Assembly: GCF_002917105.1 (NCBI RefSeq)
Contig: NZ_PQFZ01000001.1
Span: forward strand, 496,001 to 560,000
Direction: 5' to 3'
Length of the DNA: 64,000 bases
Source of the DNA: Allobosea psychrotolerans
GTDB lineage: Bacteria; Pseudomonadota; Alphaproteobacteria; Rhizobiales; Beijerinckiaceae
Position 1 is the stretch's first letter. Each line of letters begins with the position of its first letter. The position numbers were made by a program, and so were the translations under genes. Shown one piece after another: positions 1-9,398 of the stretch. A model generated the notes under the pieces. The model was not told the origin of the DNA and did no database searches. It saw only the letters and a list, made by a program, of their open reading frames with translations.

Positions 1-167
1 TGCAGCCTTTCTCGGTGACGCAGGTCGTGCGCGCCTCCGACATTCCCAATCGCGGCCCCAAGGTCGACGCCATCGGCCGCAAGCTCGAGGATCTCGGGCT
101 GGGCCTGCCGACCGAGACCCCCAGAGATCGCAAGGCGAGTGCAACGACGCCTGGAGGCCGGCCATGA
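1..167 (+). CDS. ftsL: Cell division protein FtsL, C-terminal part (5' end outside window)
   Basis: Reading frame entering from the left edge and ending with TGA at 165-167, which overlaps the ATG of ftsI. The visible ~54 residues contain a TQVVRASDIPNRGPKVDAIG stretch followed by KLEDLGLGLPTETPR, which resembles the C-terminus of alphaproteobacterial FtsL. FtsL is a small bitopic protein that works with FtsB and FtsQ to activate septal peptidoglycan synthesis. Its place directly before ftsI fits. The membrane anchor and coiled coil lie outside the window, so the name rests on the tail and on position. Confidence 0.75.
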   Translation, partial: QPFSVTQVVRASDIPNRGPKVDAIGRKLEDLGLGLPTETPRDRKASATTPGGRP

Positions 168-1924
168 GCGTTGAGACGACCTCCGAGCCTGGCGCCGAGG
201 CGCCGCCGCCGGCACGCCGGCTCTTCAGCTTCCTGCGCGACGTCTTCCGCATGAGCGGCGAGAAGAGCCAGCCGCGCGTCGGCCTGGTGATCCTCGCCTT
301 CTCCGCGCTGTTCCTCGCCATCACCGGTCGCCTCGTCATGCTGGCGACGCTGCCCGGAGAGCAGGTCGGCCTGCGCCGGGCCACCGCGAATGCGATCTCC
401 GCCGCGCGGCCCGATATCCTCGACCGCAACGGCGTGGTCCTGGCGACCGATATCAGGACGGTTTCAGTCTTCGCCGAGCCGCGAAATATTCTCGACAAGG
501 ACGAGGCGACGGAGCTGCTGACCGCCGTCCTGCCCGACCTCGACGCCAAGGAACTGCGCGAGAAGCTCGGCACCAAGAAGGGCTTCGTCTGGGTCAAGCG
601 CGAGATCACGCCGCGCCAGCAGGCGGAGGTCCACCGGCTTGGCATTCCTGGCGTCGGCTTCGTGCCCGAGAACAAGCGCGTCTATCCCAACGGGCCGGCA
701 GCCGCCCATGTGCTGGGCTTCGCCAGCGTCGACAATGTCGGCATCGCCGGCATCGAGAAATACATCGACACGCAGGGCCTGCAGGACCTGTACGGGGCAG
801 GGCTCGCGACGCAAGCCTCCGACCTGAAGCCGGTGACGCTCTCGGTCGATCTGCGCGTCCAGCACCTGCTGCGCGACGAGTTGGTCAAGGGCATGGAGCG
901 GTTCAAGGCGATCGCCGCCGCTGGCGCCATCCTGGACGTCAACACCGGCGAGGTGCTGGGGCTGGTTTCGCTGCCGGATTTCGACCCGGGCAATCCGGTC
1001 GATGCGCTCGAGAAGGACCGGATCAACCGGATGAATGTCGGCGTCTACGAGATGGGCTCGACCTTCAAGGCGCTGACCATCGCGATGGCGCTGGATTCAG
1101 GCAAGGCCAACATCAATTCGAGCTACTCGACCGCGGGCGGAATGATGCGCTTCGGCCGGCAGGTCATCAAGGAATACCATGGCACGGGGCGCACGCTGAC
1201 GGTGCCGGAGGTGTTCGTGCATTCGTCGAACATGGGTTCGATCAAGATGGCGCTCTCCGTCGGCGTCGAGGGCCACAAGGCCTTCCTGAAGAAGATGATG
1301 CAGCTCGACCGGATGACGACGGAGCTGCCCGAGAGCGCCGCTCCGATCGTTCCGAGCCGCTGGGGCGAGATCAATACGGCGACGATCGCATTCGGTCACG
1401 GGCTCGCGGTCGCACCGATCCAGGCGATGGCGGCGGTGGGTGCGCTGGTCAATGGCGGCACCTTCATCACTCCGACCTTCCTGAAGCGTTCCGAAGAGGA
1501 CGCAAAGAAGACCGGTGTGCGCGTGATCAAGCCGGAGACCTCGGAGGCGATGCGCTTCATCATGCGCCTCAACGGCGAGAAAGGCTCGGCCCGCAAGGCC
1601 GACATCCCCGGCTATTTCGTCGGCGGCAAGACCGGGACGGCCGAAAAGGTCATCAACGGGCGCTATGCCAAGAACCGCAACTTCACCACCTTCACGGCGA
1701 TTACGCCCTCCGACAAGCCGCGCTTCCTCTTTCTTGCGATCTATGACGAACCCAAGGGCTATGCCGAGAGCGGCGGCTATTCGACGGCTGCATGGAACGC
1801 CGGCGTCACCACCGGCAAGCTCATCGAGCGCGCCGCGCCGATCCTCGGCCTGGCGCCGCGCTTCGACCCTCCGACCGCGCCGTTTCCGCTGATGGCGAAG
1901 CTCGGCGCCTGGGGCAGTCGCTGA
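164..1924 (+). CDS. ftsI: Peptidoglycan D,D-transpeptidase FtsI (PBP3)
   Basis: Class B penicillin-binding protein of 586 residues, the septum-specific transpeptidase that crosslinks glycan strands made by FtsW. One N-terminal membrane anchor (about residues 39-62) follows a short cytoplasmic tail. The three transpeptidase motifs are present: STFK with the nucleophile Ser299 and Lys302, SSN at 354-356, and KTGT at 489-492. Length is normal for the family. The start overlaps the ftsL stop (ATGA), which implies translational coupling. It is followed by a 200-bp gap with palindromic repeats before murE. Confidence 0.97.
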   Translation: MSVETTSEPGAEAPPPARRLFSFLRDVFRMSGEKSQPRVGLVILAFSALFLAITGRLVMLATLPGEQVGLRRATANAISAARPDILDRNGVVLATDIRTVSVFAEPRNILDKDEATELLTAVLPDLDAKELREKLGTKKGFVWVKREITPRQQAEVHRLGIPGVGFVPENKRVYPNGPAAAHVLGFASVDNVGIAGIEKYIDTQGLQDLYGAGLATQASDLKPVTLSVDLRVQHLLRDELVKGMERFKAIAAAGAILDVNTGEVLGLVSLPDFDPGNPVDALEKDRINRMNVGVYEMGSTFKALTIAMALDSGKANINSSYSTAGGMMRFGRQVIKEYHGTGRTLTVPEVFVHSSNMGSIKMALSVGVEGHKAFLKKMMQLDRMTTELPESAAPIVPSRWGEINTATIAFGHGLAVAPIQAMAAVGALVNGGTFITPTFLKRSEEDAKKTGVRVIKPETSEAMRFIMRLNGEKGSARKADIPGYFVGGKTGTAEKVINGRYAKNRNFTTFTAITPSDKPRFLFLAIYDEPKGYAESGGYSTAAWNAGVTTGKLIERAAPILGLAPRFDPPTAPFPLMAKLGAWGSR

Positions 1925-1976
1925 GGCGGTGTCGTGATCTTCTCGGTGTCCATCGCCAGCCGTCGGAAACACGACC

Positions 1977-2080
1977 GTCATTCCGGACAAGCGGTGAAGC
2001 CGCGCCGATCCGGAATCCATCGTAGAGCGCTGCGTGCTACGATGGATTCCGGGCCTCCGCTTCGCTGCGCCCGGAATGAC
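1977..2080. repeat. Cluster of palindromic extragenic (REP-like) units between ftsI and murE
   Basis: Three overlapping inverted repeats built on ATTCCGG. (1) ATTCCGGA 1980-1987 with TCCGGAAT 2009-2016. (2) CCGGAATCCATCGTAG 2010-2025 with its perfect complement 2037-2052, an 11-nt loop. (3) ATTCCGGGC 2046-2054 with GCCCGGAAT 2069-2077. Such ATTCCGGG...CCCGGAAT units are common between genes in Hyphomicrobiales (general knowledge). The rest of the 199-bp gap shows no gene; the longer in-frame upstream extension of murE runs through this repeat and is not likely to be coding. Confidence 0.75.
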
Positions 2081-2123
2081 GGCGGTAGGAAATCAAGGAT
2101 GTGCCCGTGATCCTGGTCTGCGC

Positions 2124-3581
2124 ATGAGCACGCTCTCCTTCACGCTCGATCAGCTTTTCCCCGAAGCCTTTCCCTCAGACAGGGATCGCAGCGTAACGGG
2201 CGTCGCCTTCGACAGCCGCACGGTTGCGCCCGGCGCGGTCTTCGTCGCGCTCGCCGGGGCCAAGGCTGATGGCGCGCGCTTCATCGCGGACGCGGTCGCG
2301 CGCGGTGCGACCGCCATCGTCTCGGGCCAGCCCAGGCCGGGCGATCTCGATGGCGCGATCGCCTTTGCGCAGGTCGAGGATCCGCGCCTGGCCCTGTCTC
2401 TGGCCGCGGCGGTCGTCCATCCGCGCCAGCCCGCAACCATCGTCGCGGTAACGGGCACGAGCGGCAAATCCTCGGTCGCCGACTTCACGCGCCAGATCTT
2501 CCAGGCGCTCGGCCATGAGGCGGCGAGCCTCGGCACGGTCGGCATCGTCACTTCCAAGGGCTCGAAATACGGCTCGCTGACGACGCCCGATCCGCTGTCG
2601 CTGCACGCCTCGCTCGACAAGCTCGCCGGTGAGGGCATAACGCATCTGGCGATGGAGGCCTCCTCGCATGGGCTCGACCAGCGTCGGCTCGACGGCGTGC
2701 GGCTGAAGGCTGGTGGCTTCCTCAATCTCGGCCGCGACCATCTCGACTATCACCCGACCGTCGAAGACTATCTCGACGCCAAGCTTCGGCTCTGGGACTT
2801 GCTGCCGAAAGGCGCCCCGGTCGTGATCAACCGTGACGAGCCCTATGCGGAGCAAGCCGCCGCTGCGGCGCAGCGTGGCGGGCATCCGCTCATAGGCGTC
2901 GGCCGCAAGGGCGAGACGTTGCGGCTCGTGGATGTTCGCCGGGACGGCTTCGCGCAACGCCTGGTCGTGTCCTTCGACGGCGGCACGACGACCCTCGACC
3001 TACCCCTGGTCGGCGACTACATGGCCGGTAATGCGCTCGTCGCCGCGGGGCTCGCCATTGCCACGGGGGAGATTGTGCCGGCGGCGCTGAGCGCTCTCAT
3101 GGAGTTGCGTGGCGTGCCGGGCCGCCTGGAACGCGTCGGCGAGGTGCGCGGCGGCCTCGTACTCGTCGATTACGCACACAAACCCGATGCACTCTTGGCG
3201 GCCCTGACGACGTTGCGAGGCTACGCCAGCGGCAGGCTGATCTGCGTCTTCGGCTGCGGTGGCGACCGTGACAGGGGGAAACGCCCGCTGATGGGCCAGA
3301 TCGCCGCGGAAAAGGCCGACATTGCCATCGTGACCGACGACAATCCCCGCAGCGAGGATCCGGCCGCGATCCGCGCCCAAATCATGGCAGCGTCGCCGCG
3401 GTTGCGGGAGATCGGCGACCGGGCGGAGGCCATTCGCCACGCTGTCGGCTTGCTGGATGCCGGCGATGTCCTCGTCGTAGCCGGAAAAGGCCATGAAACC
3501 GGCCAGATCATCGGCGACCGGACATTGCCGTTCTCGGATCAGGACGTAGTGCGGGCGGCGATTGCGGAGATGGATCAATGA
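2124..3581 (+). CDS. murE: UDP-MurNAc-L-Ala-D-Glu:meso-diaminopimelate ligase MurE
   Basis: Mur ligase of 485 residues that adds the third stem amino acid to UDP-MurNAc-dipeptide in the cytoplasm. The ATP-binding loop TGTSGKS lies at residues 110-116 (Lys115). The motif DNPR at 406-409 is typical of enzymes choosing meso-diaminopimelate rather than lysine. Start taken at the ATG at 2124 (MSTLSFTL): an upstream in-frame start at 2034 would put about 30 extra residues through the palindromic repeat. It overlaps murF by 4 bp (ATGA), so the two are probably co-translated. Confidence 0.96.
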   Translation: MSTLSFTLDQLFPEAFPSDRDRSVTGVAFDSRTVAPGAVFVALAGAKADGARFIADAVARGATAIVSGQPRPGDLDGAIAFAQVEDPRLALSLAAAVVHPRQPATIVAVTGTSGKSSVADFTRQIFQALGHEAASLGTVGIVTSKGSKYGSLTTPDPLSLHASLDKLAGEGITHLAMEASSHGLDQRRLDGVRLKAGGFLNLGRDHLDYHPTVEDYLDAKLRLWDLLPKGAPVVINRDEPYAEQAAAAAQRGGHPLIGVGRKGETLRLVDVRRDGFAQRLVVSFDGGTTTLDLPLVGDYMAGNALVAAGLAIATGEIVPAALSALMELRGVPGRLERVGEVRGGLVLVDYAHKPDALLAALTTLRGYASGRLICVFGCGGDRDRGKRPLMGQIAAEKADIAIVTDDNPRSEDPAAIRAQIMAASPRLREIGDRAEAIRHAVGLLDAGDVLVVAGKGHETGQIIGDRTLPFSDQDVVRAAIAEMDQ

Positions 3582-5002
3582 GCGCGCCCTTGTGGAGCGG
3601 AGACAGCCTGGTCGCGGCCATGGGGGCGCGGCTTGCCGGGGCAATGCCGGCCGCCGTGACCGGGGCCTCGATCGACACCCGCACGCTGGAGCCGGGCGAG
3701 GCCTTCTTCGCCATCCAGGGGGAGGCGCGCGACGGCCATGAATTCGTTGCCGGGGCGCTTGCGAAAGGCGCGGCGCTGGCGGTGATCGATGAAGCGCATG
3801 CTGCAAGATTCAGCGGCGAGGGGCCTTACGCCGTGGTGCCCGACGTGCTGCGGGCGATGGAACAGGCCGGTGCGGCGCGCCGGGCCGAACTCGAGGCCCA
3901 GGTCGTCGCGGTGACGGGCTCAGTCGGCAAGACCGGCACCAAGGAGGCGCTGCGGCTCGTCCTGTCGCGCCAGGGCAAGACCCACGCGCCGGTTGCCTCC
4001 TACAACAATCACTGGGGCGTGCCGCTGACTTTATGTCGTACTCCCCGCGACGTGGCCTATGCGGTCTACGAGATCGGCATGAGCAACCCTGGCGAAATCC
4101 TGCCGCTGGCCCGGCTCGTGCGCCCGCATGTCGCGATCATCACGACGATCCAGCCGGTGCATCTGGCGGCTTTCGCCTCGCTCGAAGGCATCGCCGAGGA
4201 AAAGGCCTCGGTGTTCTGGGCCCTGGAGCCCGGCGGCACCGCCATCATCAACGCCGACATCCCGCAGACCGAGCTTTTGCGCAGTCTCGCCAAGGCCGGC
4301 CCGGCCGGACGCATCATCAGCTTCGGCGAGAGCATGGACGCCGATGTCAGGCTGGTTTCCTGCGCGCTGAAGCCCGATGTCTCAACGGTGGACGCCATCG
4401 TGATGGGCCAGCCGGTCACCTATCGGCTCGGCAGCCCGGGCAAGCATATCGTGCTGAATTCGCTCGCGGTTCTCGCCGCCGTCACGGCGCTTGGCGCCGA
4501 TCTCGCTTTGGCGGCGCTGGCACTGGGCGATCTCAAGCCACCGGTCGGACGCGGCGCAAGGCAGATCCTGCAAGGGCCGGGCGGGGCCTTCGCGCTGATC
4601 GACGAGAGCTATAACGGCAACCCGGCCTCGATGCGGGCGGCGATCGAGAATCTCGGCCGCATGCCGGTTTCCGGGCGTGGCCGGCGTGTCGCCGTGCTGG
4701 GCGACATGCTGGAACTCGGGCCGAGCGGGCCCGACCTTCACAAAGGCCTGGCCGAGGTCGTCCTCGGCAATGGCGTCGACAAGGTTTTCGCTTGTGGTCC
4801 ATTGATGCGTGGGCTCTACGACAGCTTGCCATCCACCCTCAGGGGTGCTTATGCCGCCCAGTCGAGCGGGCTTGAGCCGCTCGTACTGGATGCGATCAGG
4901 GCCGGAGACGTCGTCACGGTCAAGGGGTCGCTGGGTTCGCGCATGGGGCCGATCGTGAAGGCGATCATGGCGCGTTTCCCGACCCTGCAGGCCGATGAAT
5001 AG
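3578..5002 (+). CDS. murF: UDP-MurNAc-tripeptide:D-Ala-D-Ala ligase MurF
   Basis: Third-domain architecture of Mur ligases: an N-terminal UDP-substrate domain, a central ATPase with TGSVGKT (Lys118), and a C-terminal domain containing DESYNGNP, a MurF hallmark. It completes the cytoplasmic pentapeptide precursor by adding D-Ala-D-Ala made by Ddl, which is encoded ~10 kb downstream. 474 residues, the usual length. It starts inside the murE stop and is followed after 19 bp by mraY. Confidence 0.96.
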   Translation: MSAPLWSGDSLVAAMGARLAGAMPAAVTGASIDTRTLEPGEAFFAIQGEARDGHEFVAGALAKGAALAVIDEAHAARFSGEGPYAVVPDVLRAMEQAGAARRAELEAQVVAVTGSVGKTGTKEALRLVLSRQGKTHAPVASYNNHWGVPLTLCRTPRDVAYAVYEIGMSNPGEILPLARLVRPHVAIITTIQPVHLAAFASLEGIAEEKASVFWALEPGGTAIINADIPQTELLRSLAKAGPAGRIISFGESMDADVRLVSCALKPDVSTVDAIVMGQPVTYRLGSPGKHIVLNSLAVLAAVTALGADLALAALALGDLKPPVGRGARQILQGPGGAFALIDESYNGNPASMRAAIENLGRMPVSGRGRRVAVLGDMLELGPSGPDLHKGLAEVVLGNGVDKVFACGPLMRGLYDSLPSTLRGAYAAQSSGLEPLVLDAIRAGDVVTVKGSLGSRMGPIVKAIMARFPTLQADE

Positions 5003-5021
5003 AACAAGAGACTGAAAACCG

Positions 5022-6104
5022 ATGCTCGTCTGGCTCGCCGATTTCTCCGGCACGTTCCCGATCCTGAACGTGTTCCGCTACATTACATTCCGCGCAGGCG
5101 GCGCGACCGCGACTGCCTTGCTCGTCGTTTTCTTCTTTGGTCCGGCCGCGATCTCCTGGCTGCGCATCAAGCAAGGCAAGGGCCAGCCGATCCGCAGCGA
5201 CGGGCCGGAATCCCATCTCGCCAAGCGCGGCACGCCGACCATGGGCGGGCTGATGATCCTGGCCGGGCTGTTCGCCGCGACGCTGCTCTGGGGCAATCTG
5301 CGCAATCCTTACGTCTGGATCGTCCTCGGGGTCACCGCGAGCTATGGCGCCATCGGCTTCTACGACGATTTCCTGAAGGTCACGAAGCAGTCCCACAAGG
5401 GCTTCTCCGGCAGGGCGCGCATCGCGCTCGAGGTGGTGATCGCGGTGATCGCCTGCACCTTCATCATGCAGACGCAGCCGCAGGCGATCTCGTCGAGCTT
5501 CGCCATGCCCTTCCTCAAGGAAGCGATCATCCCGCTTGGCATCCTGTTCCCGCTGGTCACCGCCTTCGTCGTGGTGGGCGCTGGCAATTCGGTGAACCTG
5601 ACCGACGGGCTCGACGGGCTCGCCATCGTGCCGGTGATGATCGCGGCCGGCACCTTCGGTTTCATTGCCTATCTCGCCGGTAACGCCATCTTCGCCAACT
5701 ACCTGCAGATCCATCATGTACCAGGCGTCGGCGAGCTCGCCGTGATCTGCGGCGCGATGATGGGGGCGGGGCTCGGCTTCCTCTGGTTCAATGCGCCGCC
5801 GGCGCAAATCTTCATGGGCGACACCGGCTCGCTCGGCCTGGGCGGCATGCTCGGCACCATCGCGGTCGCGATCAAGCACGAGGTCGTGCTCGCCATCGTC
5901 GGTGGCCTGTTCGTGGTCGAGGCGCTCTCGGTCATCATCCAGGTCGCGGTGTTCAAGCGCACCGGCAAGCGCGTCTTCCTGATGGCGCCGATCCACCACC
6001 ATTTCGAGAAGCTGGGCTGGACCGAGCCGCAAGTGGTGATCCGCTTCTGGATCATCTCGGTGGTGCTGGCGCTGGTCGGTCTCTCCACGCTCAAGCTGCG
6101 CTGA
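5022..6104 (+). CDS. mraY: Phospho-MurNAc-pentapeptide transferase MraY
   Basis: Polytopic membrane enzyme of 360 residues that transfers phospho-MurNAc-pentapeptide to undecaprenyl phosphate, giving lipid I. About ten hydrophobic helices are visible. Family signatures include GTPTMGG near residue 70, the acidic YDDFLK loop, the [10 protein letters not shown] stretch near residue 195, and MAPIHHHFE near the C-terminus (the HHH motif). It lies between murF and murD, with 2 bp to murD. Confidence 0.97.
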   Translation: MLVWLADFSGTFPILNVFRYITFRAGGATATALLVVFFFGPAAISWLRIKQGKGQPIRSDGPESHLAKRGTPTMGGLMILAGLFAATLLWGNLRNPYVWIVLGVTASYGAIGFYDDFLKVTKQSHKGFSGRARIALEVVIAVIACTFIMQTQPQAISSSFAMPFLKEAIIPLGILFPLVTAFVVVGAGNSVNLTDGLDGLAIVPVMIAAGTFGFIAYLAGNAIFANYLQIHHVPGVGELAVICGAMMGAGLGFLWFNAPPAQIFMGDTGSLGLGGMLGTIAVAIKHEVVLAIVGGLFVVEALSVIIQVAVFKRTGKRVFLMAPIHHHFEKLGWTEPQVVIRFWIISVVLALVGLSTLKLR

Positions 6105-6106
6105 TC

Positions 6107-7537
6107 ATGACGCCCCTCACCGTTTTCAAAGGCAAGCGCCTGGCTCTGTTCGGGCTTGGCGGCTCGGGGCTGGCGACGGCGCGCGCCCTGAAGGCGGGCG
6201 GGGCGGAGGTCGCGGCCTGGGACGACAACCAGGCGAGCCGCGACAAGGCCGCGGTCGAGGGCATCGCGATTGTCGATCTCGCCCTGGCGGACTGGGCGGG
6301 TTTCGCGGCGTTCGTCCTGTCGCCGGGCGTGCCCCTGACCCACCCGCAGCCGCATTGGACGGTCGAGAAGGCTGGGGCCGCCGGGGTCGAGATCATCGGC
6401 GACGTCGAGTTGTTCTTCCGCGAGCGGGAGGCGATCGCACCCGCCGCGCCGGTCGTCTGCATCACCGGAACCAATGGCAAGTCGACGACGACGGCGCTGA
6501 TTGCGCATGTGCTGCGCCAGGCCGGCCGCGACGTGCAGATGGGCGGCAATATCGGCACGGCCGTACTGGCGCTGGAGCCGCCGGCACAAGGCCGCATCCA
6601 TGTCATCGAATGCTCGAGCTACCAGGTCGACCTCGCGCCCTCGCTGGCACCGACAGTCGGCATCCAGATGAATCTGACGCCGGACCATCTCGACCGGCAT
6701 GGCACCTTCGAGAACTACGGCGCGATCAAGGAGCGCCTCGTCGCCCAGTCCGACATCGCAGTGATTGGGGTCGATGACGAGCCGTCCAAGCAGATGGCGC
6801 GACGCCGCGCGGCCTCCGGCCGGCCGCTGGTCAAGATCAGCGGCGAGCAGCCGCTGGACGAGGGCGTCTTCGCCGGCATCACGGCCAATGCCGGCAAGCT
6901 CGACACCCGCATCGTCCAGGTCAGGGGCGGCAGGCCGAAGGTCGTGGCGAACCTCGCCGGCATCGGCAGCTTACGCGGCTCGCACAATGCCCAGAACGCG
7001 GCGGCGGCATTCGCCGCCTGTTTCGCGCTGGGACTGAGCGCCGAGGAGATTGCGGCGGGCTTCAAGACCTATCCGGGCCTGGCCCACCGCATGGAGGAGA
7101 TCGGCCGGGTCGGCCGGGTCGTCTTCATCAATGATTCCAAGGCGACCAACGCCGATTCCACCGAGAAGGCACTGACCTCCTTCCGCGACATCTTCTGGAT
7201 TTTGGGCGGCAAGGCGAAGGAGGGCGGCATCGAGAGCCTGACGCGCTACTTCCCCAACATCGCCAAGGCCTATCTCATCGGCGCGGCGAGCGATCTTTTC
7301 GCGGCGACCTTCGATCAGGACGGTCGCGTCGTTTACGAGCGCAACGGCACGCTCGATGTCGCGGTCGCCGCCGCGGCCCGCGATGCGCAGGCTCAGCCCG
7401 GTGAGGGCGAGATCGCGGTGCTGCTCTCGCCGGCTTGCGCCTCCTTCGACCAGTTCCCGAATTTCGAGGTGCGCGGCGACGCCTTCCGCGCGCTGGTCAA
7501 GGCGCTACCGGGTTTTGTGCCGTTCGGGGCGGGCTAG
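6107..7537 (+). CDS. murD: UDP-MurNAc-L-alanine:D-glutamate ligase MurD
   Basis: Mur ligase of 476 residues that adds D-Glu to UDP-MurNAc-L-Ala. The N-terminus has a Rossmann-like [13 protein letters not shown], then the ATP loop [10 protein letters not shown] (Lys125). Further family stretches are [15 protein letters not shown] and [11 protein letters not shown]. The last residues include [12 protein letters not shown], a MurD hallmark. In most relatives ftsW follows directly; here two opposite-strand genes intervene, so murD is the last gene of its transcription block. Confidence 0.97.
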   Translation: MTPLTVFKGKRLALFGLGGSGLATARALKAGGAEVAAWDDNQASRDKAAVEGIAIVDLALADWAGFAAFVLSPGVPLTHPQPHWTVEKAGAAGVEIIGDVELFFREREAIAPAAPVVCITGTNGKSTTTALIAHVLRQAGRDVQMGGNIGTAVLALEPPAQGRIHVIECSSYQVDLAPSLAPTVGIQMNLTPDHLDRHGTFENYGAIKERLVAQSDIAVIGVDDEPSKQMARRRAASGRPLVKISGEQPLDEGVFAGITANAGKLDTRIVQVRGGRPKVVANLAGIGSLRGSHNAQNAAAAFAACFALGLSAEEIAAGFKTYPGLAHRMEEIGRVGRVVFINDSKATNADSTEKALTSFRDIFWILGGKAKEGGIESLTRYFPNIAKAYLIGAASDLFAATFDQDGRVVYERNGTLDVAVAAAARDAQAQPGEGEIAVLLSPACASFDQFPNFEVRGDAFRALVKALPGFVPFGAG

Positions 7538-7553
7538 CCCGGGACAACCGGGC
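7537..7553. terminator. Hairpin between convergent murD and the GGDEF gene
   Basis: Perfect 6-bp stem GCCCGG (7537-7542) / CCGGGC (7548-7553) with a 5-nt loop, in the 25-bp gap between convergent genes. No clear T-run follows on either side, so it is only a candidate for stopping transcription from both directions. Confidence 0.35.
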
Positions 7554-7562
7554 GTTCACGCA

Positions 7563-8690
7563 TCACACTGCGGCGGGCTGCCCTGCTGCCGAGGAGATGC
7601 TGTATCGTCCGCGCCCGGCCTCCTTGGCCGCGTAGAGTTCGCGATCGGCCTTTTGCAGGAGCGCATCGGGCTCGTCGCCGGGTGGCCTGCAAATCGTGAC
7701 GCCGACGCTCACTCCGACCCGGATTTCGCGCCCGTCGATGATGACCGGCGCGGCTATGGTCTCGACCAGGCGCTGAGCCAGGACGCAGGCCTCGGCCTGC
7801 TCCGTGAGCGGCGTCTGAATCAGCGCAAACTCGTCTCCGCTCAATCGCGCGACGATGTCCGACGACCGGGACGCCGCCTTCAATCGCAGGGCGATCTGGC
7901 GCAGGAGTTCGTCGCCGGCGGCATGACCCAGGGTGTCGTTGACCGCCTTGAAGTGATCGAGGTCGAGATAGAGAACCGCGAAGCTCTGGCTGTAGCGCCG
8001 GCTCCGGTCGCACTCCTCCTGCAGGCGCTGGCGGAAAAGGGCGCGGTTGGGCAGCAGGGTCAGATCGTCATGCAAGGCCTGCCGCGCCAATTCGCGATGG
8101 GCGACGATCCGGTCGAGGATGGTCATGTGCAGGTGCGAGATCATCTCGAAGCCGATGACCAGATAGGCGATCAGCATGACCGCCATCAGGAGGTGCTCGG
8201 GCTCGGCATTGACCAGGCTCGCGACGATCGGCGGGGCCAGCGTCAGGACAAGCTGGATACGGGCGATCATCGGCCGAACGGCGACGCGAATGATCATCCC
8301 GCAGGGATAGGCGACCAGCACGGTCGCGATCAGCAATTGCGCCGAAGCCTCACCGGTCAGGAAGACATAGGCGGCGACGCCGCCCAGCAGCGCGCAAAAT
8401 GCGAAGCCCCCGAGGGCATAGCGGCGCTCCCACCGCCGGGCCTGTTCGGCGCTCTGGATCCTGGGCCTGGCCCGCCGATACGCAACCGTGATCAGGACGC
8501 GCCCGGTCGTGACGATCGCAGCCGCGATGCCGGCCGCCGCGACGATCTGATCCTCGTATAGGGCCGAACTCATCCACGCTGCCGCGGCCAGAGCGATGCC
8601 GACGGTGACAACGGAGGCCAAGGACGTGAACATGATGTCGACGAGCTCGGGCAGGACATTGTCCGGGGCTCGGGCGGGCGCTGTCGTCAT
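7563..8690 (-). CDS. Membrane-anchored GGDEF protein (probable diguanylate cyclase)
   Basis: Protein of 375 residues. The N-terminal ~190 residues hold about six hydrophobic helices, a likely membrane sensor; then comes a complete GGDEF domain (about residues 200-365). Substrate-site stretches are DLDHFKAVNDTLGHAAGD and LSGDEFAL. The signature is SGDEF rather than GGDEF, a variant found in active cyclases. I see no clear RxxD inhibitory site just before it. It would make cyclic di-GMP. It lies inside the dcw cluster on the opposite strand, between murD and ftsW. A GGAGACAGG sequence precedes the ATG. Confidence 0.88.
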   Translation of the reverse strand: MTTAPARAPDNVLPELVDIMFTSLASVVTVGIALAAAAWMSSALYEDQIVAAAGIAAAIVTTGRVLITVAYRRARPRIQSAEQARRWERRYALGGFAFCALLGGVAAYVFLTGEASAQLLIATVLVAYPCGMIIRVAVRPMIARIQLVLTLAPPIVASLVNAEPEHLLMAVMLIAYLVIGFEMISHLHMTILDRIVAHRELARQALHDDLTLLPNRALFRQRLQEECDRSRRYSQSFAVLYLDLDHFKAVNDTLGHAAGDELLRQIALRLKAASRSSDIVARLSGDEFALIQTPLTEQAEACVLAQRLVETIAAPVIIDGREIRVGVSVGVTICRPPGDEPDALLQKADRELYAAKEAGRGRYSISSAAGQPAAV

Positions 8691-8773
8691 GAACCTGTCT
8701 CCGTGCGTGCAGGTAGCATGGAGGGCTTAACTGAAGTTGTCTCGCGGAACTCGCATTCTGCCGGCGTCCGGCT

Positions 8774-9271
8774 CTAGGAAACATCGAAGCCGGGGCGAAA
8801 GGAGACTTCGCCTTTCGGTGCTGGCCCTCGGAATGTCAGGAACTGCAGATAGCCGGGCAGGATATTGCCGTAGTGGAGGTCGGAAGCGCTCTCGAAGCCG
8901 AAGCGAGAGTAGTAGGCGGGGCTGCCGAGCAGGATGCAGCCGGCTGCCTTCATCGCCCTGAGTCTGCCGAGACCATCGTGAATCAAAGCCTGGCCGATGC
9001 CCTTGCGTTGCTGGGCAGGCCGGACGGAGACCGGTCCCAGCCCATGCCAGTCGCCTGCTTCGCCGTTGATCCTGACCGGCGAAAAGGCGACGTGGCCGAC
9101 GATCTCGCCATTCCGGCGTGCAATGAGCGAGAGGGTCAGCGCCCCTGCCGCCCGCAAGGCGTCGACGATCCTGGCCTCGGTCTGCTGGCTGAAGGGCATG
9201 CCCTTGAAGGCCTCATCCGTCAGCTGATGGATCGCCAGCGCGTCTTCGAGGCGTTCTTGCTCGATCGGCAT
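8774..9271 (-). CDS. GNAT family N-acetyltransferase (YhbS-like)
   Basis: Single GNAT domain of 165 residues. The acetyl-CoA binding motif A is VRPAQQRKGIGQAL (Q-x-x-G-x-G type), preceded by GLGPVS and followed by CILLGSPAYYSRFGFE, the pattern of the YhbS subgroup. Substrate unknown. Start chosen at the ATG at 9271 because a GAGGGAGG sequence sits 6 bp before it; an ATG further upstream (9334) lies inside the CtrA-like site. It is on the minus strand between the GGDEF gene and ftsW and diverges from ftsW. Confidence 0.85.
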   Translation of the reverse strand: MPIEQERLEDALAIHQLTDEAFKGMPFSQQTEARIVDALRAAGALTLSLIARRNGEIVGHVAFSPVRINGEAGDWHGLGPVSVRPAQQRKGIGQALIHDGLGRLRAMKAAGCILLGSPAYYSRFGFESASDLHYGNILPGYLQFLTFRGPAPKGEVSFRPGFDVS

Positions 9272-9326
9272 AGGGGCCTCCCTCGTGGTTCCTGTGAGCG
9301 TCGGCACTGCCCTCGGAATCAAACGC

Positions 9327-9342
9327 TTAACCATTCATTGAC
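9327..9342. promoter_or_regulatory. CtrA-like site upstream of ftsW
   Basis: TTAACCATTCATTGAC: a TTAAC half-site, exact 7-nt spacing between TTAA and TTGA, then a second half with one mismatch. The CtrA consensus is TTAA-N7-TTAA(C). It lies 57 bp upstream of the ftsW ATG and 55 bp from the GNAT start, so it could act on either gene. Confidence 0.5.
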
Positions 9343-9398
9343 AGAGTGATTCGGAAACGAGGCGCATTTCTGCGCCGTGCTCGATCTTGGAGCCAAGC

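Noticed and set aside
7563-8690. GGDEF gene as a degenerate, inactive domain because of SGDEF
   Set aside because: SGDEF is a known active variant and the other catalytic stretches are intact, so no claim of inactivity is made.
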